Below are positions 57,440-64,000 of a stretch of 64,000 nt of DNA, one piece after another. Both the position numbers and the translations under genes were made by a program. Where the stretch lies: assembly GCF_003576645.1 (NCBI RefSeq), contig NC_044916.1:4753932-4817931 (forward strand), given 5' to 3'. The notes beneath the pieces are model-generated. The model saw only the letters and a list, made by a program, of their open reading frames with translations, was not told the origin of the DNA and did not search any database. This stretch comes from Ipomoea triloba. Lineage: Eukaryota; Streptophyta; Magnoliopsida; Solanales; Convolvulaceae. Each line of letters begins with the position of its first letter. Positions within the stretch are counted from its first letter, which is position 1.

Positions 57440-57760
57440 TATGTCATGAATCCGGGTCCACCTTGCCATGTTCACAATTTTAGAACTCTATGTTCACAAT
57501 TTTAGAACGCTATGTTCACAATTTTAGAACTATATATTCACAATTACAAAACTCTATATTCACAATTTCATAACTCTATATTCAACAGTATAACACAATT
57601 TTTGAATCTATATAACAAAATTGTGAATATAAAGTTAAAAAATTGCGAATATTGAGTAATGTAATTTTGTATATTGAGATCTAAAATTGTGAATATAGAG
57701 TTCTAAAATTGTGAACATAGAGTTCTAAAGTTGTGAACATGGACCCGGATCCACCTTGCA
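57440..57760. repeat. Hairpin of inverted 20-bp tandem repeats
   Basis: Left arm: ATCCGGGTCCACCTTG then four units of ATGTTCACAATTTTAGAACT. Right arm: the complement, ending ATGGACCCGGATCCACCTTG. Transcription would give a long RNA hairpin. Confidence 0.75.
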
Positions 57761-57764
57761 AGAT

Positions 57765-58175
57765 GCAATCGTTATATCGTGGACCATTGTCCAAACGGCA
57801 TCCTTTCTTTAACTAAAGAAACGGCTGATGTCACATCTTAACGGAGCTTCGTAAATGACACTACAGTTTATCTCGAATGATATTGCCTCACATTTATTTT
57901 CACATATTTGAGTGTATAACGTCGAATAAAACTGTAATTATATCGAAAAGAAATTGTATTTGTGCTGAAAGGAAATTTCAGTGTATATAAAATGAAACTG
58001 AATATGTTAAACACACAGAGTTACTTTTTGCGAAACGTCGCGGAATGGGTGCCGTTTCTTTTCATTAAAAGAAACGACACTATTTTGATGCCAGGACTAC
58101 AATGCATTGCATGTGGACTGTGGTCCACAGTAAAATTTGCTTGCAAGGTGGACCCGGGTCCATAGTATAATTTGC
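57765..58175. mobile_element. GGACC-family MITE (copy 5)
   Basis: TTATATCGTGGACCATTGTCC at the left; GTGGACTGTGGTCCAC and CATAGTATAATTTGCC at the right; inner inverted AAGAAACGG / CCGTTTCTTT. No clear target duplication. Confidence 0.55.
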
Positions 58176-58340
58176 CAAATTCTAGACTGCCTCATATTGG
58201 GAGTCCTTGTTACACTATGAATAATAAGCCCAATCATTATTACACTATAAATACTAACCACAATCCTTATTAAACTCATAAGTTACTCCGTATTGGGTAT
58301 CCTTCTTGGGTTTCCTTGATCCATTTATTTCTTTGGGCCC

Positions 58341-59757
58341 GGTAAATGATGCTCAAATTGAGATCTTTGACTATGAAAGAGATTGAACATTATCTAAAAT
58401 TGACTACTCATCCACAACATTATCAGGAGTAATAGGAACAACAACTGACATTTCTTCCTATTAGACCAATCTTAGACACTACTCAGTAAAAGTAATACCA
58501 CAACTGCTAACAACTTTCTCAGTGGTAATTAAATTAGGCTCATATAATTTATAAGCCTTTTAAGTGTAACTATGCATATGTAACATTTATTGTTGAGCTT
58601 TTTCTTAAACTGATTCGAAAAATGCGCATAAAATTTTAAGATATTTTAGATGTCAAATAGCAATTTGGCTAAACATAAAACATGTCAAGTGTTTGGGAAC
58701 TAGTTCTAACATAATGGTTGAGAAATGTCATAAAAATAATCAAGTAACGAGTAATGATGACAATAAAAGTAATAAGCAATATATAGGTAAAGAAACGTGA
58801 TTGGACTAGGTTAACCCTTATATTGATGCTATATGGAATATCTTAGGATTGGAGATCATGTAAATTAAGACTTGGCAAGGATCGAGGAAAATGCAACAAA
58901 GGTATCAATGTCATTCTCATGGCCATTATTGGACTACCAATTAGCAATGAATTTCATTTTCATGACAATTTAATCAGAACTTGAGCATTTTATCAAACAC
59001 ATAGCATGCGTACAAGTCTTCTTCTAATCTCCTTTTCTCTAAGCATGCTTGGAATTGTGAGTAGTGTGGCTATAGTAATATCTTATTTTCATAGCAACAA
59101 CATACCTCCAAGACTCTCAAGTATAAGCAACTGGAAATCACACAAAAGATCAAGCAAAGCACTAGTAAAAATTAGCACTCATCACAATATAACCAATAAA
59201 AGTACATTTATCATCAAATGATGATCATCAAGTTCTTTACTCAACTGATCCAGAACATGCGCATAAAAGTCCAAAATATTTGATAAAAGGTATTCTTTCG
59301 TTCCAAACATCCTCAAGTGTCTCATTTCAAACACTTTTTGTTAGACACCTTCTTCAGGCTTCTTACACTATTTATAGAAATAAAAGCTAACACCTTTTCC
59401 TAAAATAATGCAACTAACTAAGCTAACACATGAAGCTGTCGAAGACCATTCTTTCGGCTTTCCATGCATTAGTCTAATGCTAACAACATTTCATAGTTAA
59501 TTAATATAACTTAGCTTAATTATTATTACAATAAGAATCAGTAACTATTGAGAAATTAAAAGGTACAATAGAGCATTAATGAGACAAACAAATTCGGAAT
59601 ACAAGGATGAGGCAAGGTAAATCAGACCCCGGACTAATTACTCCTGTTCAAAAAAAAAAAAAACAGAGCGCCTTTCTTCTTTAATATGTTTATCTCAAAC
59701 ACCATATTATTAAAAGTAACACCATGACTTATATATCACAACTTTCTTAGTGTCAAG
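58341..59757. other. Intergenic DNA; left copy of a diverged direct duplication
   Basis: No gene. The part 59330-59550 (TTAGACACCTT...CTTTTCCTAAAATAATGCAACTA) is repeated at 60720-60930 in the same orientation. Confidence 0.5.
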
Positions 59758-60302
59758 CATGGTTGCAAAAATCGCTAGGCGCTCCGCGGGCGCTCGGGGA
59801 GCGCCTAGCACCTAGGACGCCTAGGCGGGGATTAATCGACGCCTAGACGTCTGTGTATTTTTTTATTTCTTTTTTATTTTAAAAAATTTATTTAAATATT
59901 TTTAAGTTTTTTAAAGACTAATAATTATAAATTATATAATACTTTAATAGTTAATACTAAAATATTAAATATTAACCTAAAACTTATCTAGAGTTTGTAC
60001 AATTTAGAGTTGTTTTGCTCAAAACGATGTTGTTTAGAGTGAAATAACACATTAAAAAAAGAAGAACAATAGTTAATCAGCCAATTAGACGGCCTAGTCG
60101 GTGCCTAAGAGGCCAAGTCGGCGCCTATGAGGCCTAGGCGGTCAACGCCTAAGCGTTTTAAGCGGTGCTTAGGTGGCCTAGGCGGTAGCCTAGCTGGCCA
60201 GGCGCCTAGACAGCTATTTAAGGTGATACGCTAGGCGGTCGACCAGCGCCTAGCGCCTTGACGGAGATTAATCGACGCCTAGTCGAGATTTTTGCAACAC
60301 TG
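59758..60302. mobile_element. Non-autonomous hAT-like transposon, CTAGGCG family (copy 2)
   Basis: Starts CATGGTTGCAAAAATCGCTA and ends CGAGATTTTTGCAACACTG, flanked by GTGTCAAG on both sides (59750-59757, 60303-60310), an exact 8-bp duplication. Multiple CGCCTAGGCG-type repeats fill both arms and an AT-rich centre lies at 59855-60060. Related to 6331-7048. Confidence 0.85.
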
Positions 60303-61364
60303 GTGTCAAGTTATATAATTTATGAGCCTTTGAGCAACTACATTAGTGATTTTTCACATTTTTTAGGAAAAGATGACTTATGTGAAGGAAAGAGAGGAAG
60401 TAGAAAGAAAAGTTGAGGTCTCCCTACAAGAGTGGTTTTTTGTGGGGCCCCGCAAGAAAGAGAAAAGGGAAAAGAAAGACGTCTGAGCGTGCGTGGGTTA
60501 CACAGACCGCGCCCAGCCGGGCACGTGTAGTGCATGCGCCCTTCTGCAACCTTGTTATGTTTTTTTTTTTGTAGCGTCTGATTGCTTTTTTTTTTATCTT
60601 TAGTTTCTCTCCCTCCTCCCTCCTAATTGACACATCAAAAATCAAAAAATACCTCAAACTATTGAGAATTACTGTGTCACAATAACCAATAAAAATACAT
60701 TTGTCACCTTTAGGTTAAACACTCTTAGTTAGACACCTTTATGAGGCTTCCTATACTGTTTTTAGAAATAAAATCTAAAACCTTTTCCTTAAATAATGCA
60801 ACTATCTTATTTTACAGCCACATGGAGCAAGTTGTCGGAAAGCCACTCATTCCAGTAGCTTACCAGCTGACCAAATCTAATGCTAACAACAATTCTTTGT
60901 TAATTGATATATCTTATTACAATAAGAGGTGCAGGGAGCTCAAATGAAAACTAGTAAAAAAATAACTGATATCAGCCATCCATAATGTTTCTTCAATGAT
61001 TAAAAGTTTCACTAAAAAAAGCATTTTATAAATATTACAAATTTTCAAATTTACAAACTGCCATCCAATTTCTCCTTATTTTTCAGCAACAATCAGCCGT
61101 TGATCGACCTGGCCATCTGTATTTTTTACCTGGGAGCATGTCCCTCCCCTTACAATAAGAATCAGTAACTATTGAGAGATTACAAGATGCTTCTTGAATT
61201 ACAAACTCTAATGGGAAATTAACTCAAATAGAAAAAAATAGAAATAACAACACAGAAATTGAGGTGATGATGACAATTTTTTGGTCATACATTTTGATTC
61301 TTCTCCTATACATCTTAAATCATTTTTCTCTGGAATGAGGAGATTTGTGCATGGGATTTGATCA
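60303..61364. other. Intergenic DNA; right copy of the direct duplication at 60720-60930
   Basis: Includes a GC patch at 60480-60550 ending CTGCAACCTTG, which looks like another hAT-type end without a visible partner. No gene supported. Confidence 0.4.
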
Positions 61365-61940
61365 TTATCTGAGTGTGGATGCAACAGTGTGGGCCCACCA
61401 TCTGAGATTGTGTTTCATGTCAGCTTCATTGCTCATAGCTGGGATTCTCCACTTGGCCAATAATGCCTTCTTCATCTTCCTCCTTTCTTTTTCCTCCATA
61501 GCCTCCCATGCTTCAGAAAGATATGGCCTGGGCTTAGAGTTATCAAGTTTGGGATAGTTTTCTGCTGCTTTGTCACAGCTCTTCTTCTTCATCAGTGTGT
61601 TCAACCCAGGAATGATCTCTACTAGGCTGGAATTCTTCGCATCTTCCTCGGAGAACTCGAACCCAAGATCCATGAACCCTTTCAGTTCTTCTAATTCTAG
61701 CTCTGATATGCTCTTGATCCGCTGTGGTGTTTCCTTCTCTGCCCCCTCCCTTCTTGATCCTCTCATCCTGCTCTTCTGCTTCTTGGACACGGCAATGGGA
61801 ACAGGAATTGCAATTATATTTAGTGGTATTTTTTTGGGTGGATCAGAAATGGGAGGAGATGATGGGTTTGTGTGTTTCTTGAAGAATCCATGATTGAACC
61901 AGAGTGAATCGAAGAGGCATATTAAGGATTCAGGTTCCAT
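61365..61940 (-). CDS. DUF1685 family protein
   Basis: A single-exon gene of 191 residues, starting at the ATG at 61940 (MEPESLICLF). A longer frame reaches 62096, but a TATA box at 62018-62028 lies inside that extension, so the shorter start is preferred. Residues 78-101 (ISELELEELKGFMDLGFEFS) are the hallmark of the plant DUF1685 family and 174-190 (HNLRWWAHTVAST) its conserved C-terminus. A basic patch, KKQKSRMRGSRR (53-64), could be a nuclear signal. The family's molecular role is not known. There are no neighbours of related function. Confidence 0.82.
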   Translation of the reverse strand: MEPESLICLFDSLWFNHGFFKKHTNPSSPPISDPPKKIPLNIIAIPVPIAVSKKQKSRMRGSRREGAEKETPQRIKSISELELEELKGFMDLGFEFSEEDAKNSSLVEIIPGLNTLMKKKSCDKAAENYPKLDNSKPRPYLSEAWEAMEEKERRKMKKALLAKWRIPAMSNEADMKHNLRWWAHTVASTLR

Positions 61941-62017
61941 AATTGAAGCTGATTTCGAGTTGAAAAGTGTGGAAAGTTCTGCAATGTCAAGGCTTTTAGT
62001 TGGTAATCTAGGATTTT

Positions 62018-62028
62018 GTTTATATAGC
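62018..62028 (-). promoter_or_regulatory. TATA box of the DUF1685 gene
   Basis: Minus-strand GCTATATAAAC, 78 bp upstream of the chosen ATG. Confidence 0.55.
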
Positions 62029-62099
62029 TTTCCCTTGACCGAAATGCCATTCTTGCATTGCTCAAATTGCAAAATTACTGTTACCAAATAAGTCACGTA

Positions 62100-63979
62100 G
62101 TCACATAATTTATGTGAACAATCAGTAATGGCAATAATTGTACTAATCTTGATTCATTACTTGTAATTTAGCGGTCAGATAAGGAGTTAAAGCAGGAGAA
62201 AGATACACATTGATCTCGGCGGCCCCCTCAGGTAGGTAGGTAGGTAGCATGCCTGCTTTTTTGAAGGCTTTAAGGCGCGATTAAGTAGATGCATGCTTGT
62301 ACCATGCCTAGATAGGCTACAGTAGTGGAATCAACATGAATAAGATATTATGTCTCTAAATATTTTCTCTTTGAGGACTGAAGGACCTTAAATAACTACA
62401 TCTCATCAATGTGGTAGCGGAATGTGGGTAGGTTTCTATGCTTGACCAAATTCCTTTTCATAATCAAAGTATCAAAATCTAGTCGAAGTGTTGCATTACT
62501 ATTACGAAGGACTAATAGGTGTATAGGATGATTACGAAGTTTGAGAATGTACAGCTTGACATCTAACTTTTTTAATTTTATCATTCAATTGAAGGGATTC
62601 AGCCGTTCTTTATGGGTAATAGTGTTTACTCTTGTCACGTTTTTATGTAATTTTTTATTTTTTTTTCTTTGTAGAAGAAAAATATAAAAGGTTAGTCATC
62701 CACAGGGGAATCCAGACAATTTTTCAGCTCATTATTAATATTAAAAAAAGCCAAAAAAGAATGTGTTGAAGCAATAAGATTTAATCCCTTGATTTTGTCT
62801 AACATTTAAATGGCGATTGGCATTTATTGTTGGGTTGAAGTTTTAGACATCCAAACTATAACTTCGCTCTACATAGATAGGATTATATTAGGTTATATTA
62901 GAATTCAATGCAATGTATCTTTAATCAACAATGGATCAAAGATATGTTTTCATTGCATTCATTTCAATTCCTTTTAGCTTTCATTACATGCAACTCCATT
63001 GTGTTTTTTGCAAGTCTAATCATGAATAGCTAGATTTTCTATAGGATTTAGATTGATTAATTAATTCAGCTTCTTCTTGTTATAGATGCTTCTTGTGTTA
63101 AGTGAAATATTCTAAAATAATGATTGACAAAGTGTCAATCGTATTCATATAATAATTATATATTTCATACATTATTGCACGATGTGTAAATTGTAATTGA
63201 AAATAATTATCAATAGTTATCGACACACAACCACGTATGAACGTATGATATATATAATAATATTATACGGTTGGTACTAACTACTAATATCGACTAACAT
63301 GTTATATTTTCTCTATGATTTTGACTCCTCACTCAATTTTCCTGCCTCCACTCCAGCAGGGTTATATAAAGTGGAAGTTAAACATAAATTATTCGTAGAT
63401 ATACTAAAACTAATTGATCAATTTTTGGATAAGCTAAGGCAGTTAATCAATTTTTGTTATTTCACTTATTTGAATGAAGTATTTTCATTCCGTAGATCAA
63501 ACATCAAGTTAAAGTTAGATGACTGGTACGATTGAGTGTTACAGCACCATACCATAAAGTTTCATAGAATTTTGATTACTTTCTTCTTCTTCTTCATTTT
63601 TTGTTGACCGAAAATTTTGAGTATTGTTGTCAAGGCTAGGAATCAATTTCAAAGCCTTTCAAATAAAAGGGGGGAAAAAAATCAAAGCCGTATAGGGTAT
63701 TTATGTAACTACATATTGTTTACCAAATGATGAAATAGTTGTATTTCTAAGAATGTAAAAACTTGTGCGATCTTCCAATAATTTGAAGCACAACGAGTCA
63801 ACAATTGCATCCACTGAGGCTCAAACCCACTCCCATCATCTATGTGGGAGTGTTAATCGGGACACCGGATGTCACTTGACCACAAGGTCTTTGGCTGGTC
63901 AGTTTATTTATTTATGTATGTATTTGTTTTTGTATACTGAGATTTTTACTTTATTGAAATGATAAAGTTCTCTTTTTGC
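62100..63979. other. AT-rich intergenic DNA upstream of the DUF1685 gene
   Basis: Only a short (GGTA)n run at 62232-62250 stands out. The small open frames here have no recognisable features. Confidence 0.5.
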
Positions 63980-64000
63980 CCCCCCCCCCCCCCCCCCCCC
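63980..64000. repeat. Poly(C) run reaching the window edge
   Basis: Twenty-one C in a row to the last base. Such runs in plant DNA are rare and often mark a contig edge or gap-fill error. Confidence 0.8.

Larger units (their letters stand above)
57240..58340 (-). repeat. LTR remnant carrying two inserted foldback elements
   Basis: Outer parts (57240-57400 and 58186-58340) match the remnants at 12.6-13.8 and 40.7-40.9 kb, including ACGAGTATA and GGGAGTCCTTGTTACA phrases. The middle is occupied by the elements at 57440-57760 and 57765-58175. Confidence 0.5.

Noticed and set aside
61941..62096. A 52-residue N-terminal extension of the DUF1685 protein
   Set aside because: It contains the likely TATA box and lacks family similarity.

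Overview
The window is nuclear DNA of a flowering plant. Coding exons are sparse in very AT-rich sequence; the genes have plant-type introns, TATA boxes and families (DAD1-like phospholipase A1-II, P69-like subtilases, a DUF1685 protein), and the mobile DNA is plant-specific (Athila/Tat-type Ty3 retroelement, hAT, Mutator-like and Stowaway MITEs). A dicot, perhaps an asterid of the Solanales because the subtilases recall tomato P69, is an inference; the species cannot be fixed from the sequence.

Layout. 1-15.4 kb: tandemly duplicated phospholipase A1-II genes on the minus strand. Gene 1 runs off the left edge (1-1738), a 5' stub lies at 4857-5032, and gene 2 is complete (9917-11313, three exons). 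They are separated by MITEs, a 334-bp AT microsatellite, a minisatellite that took in a hAT element and a solo LTR, and a 411-bp assembly gap. 12.5-19.7 kb: LTR remnants and two GC-rich hAT elements, with no convincing gene. 19,704-39,808: one LTR retrotransposon on the minus strand with 1.67-kb LTRs, tRNA-primed PBS, a 1,808-codon gag-pol frame, a frameshifted integrase and two paralogous accessory genes (ORF A, decayed; ORF B, open). 39.8-41 kb: another LTR remnant. 41.0-56.5 kb: two intact subtilase genes in inverted orientation (41712-43916 plus; 52997-55201 minus), with a phospholipase A1 pseudogene and MITEs between them. 56.5-64 kb: MITEs, an LTR remnant, a hAT element and a small DUF1685 gene (61365-61940 minus).

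The most interesting candidate is the retrotransposon. Besides gag-pol it carries two related accessory genes. Each has upstream the same kind of GC-rich inverted-repeat modules (core GGACGCGNGCGTCC) followed by a TATA-like TTTAAA box that also sit together in the LTR, and each has a predicted leader intron ending just before the start codon. This suggests separate internal transcription units derived from LTR promoter sequence.

A strong caution concerns the assembly. Eleven direct duplications in the retroelement, and one elsewhere, have exactly the same 42-bp offset whatever their sequence, and a 1,694-bp block is present three times with single Ns at two joins. These look like k-mer or gap-closing artefacts. 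Because 42 is 14 codons, they leave reading frames open and imitate protein repeats. Without them the element would be roughly 16.3 kb.
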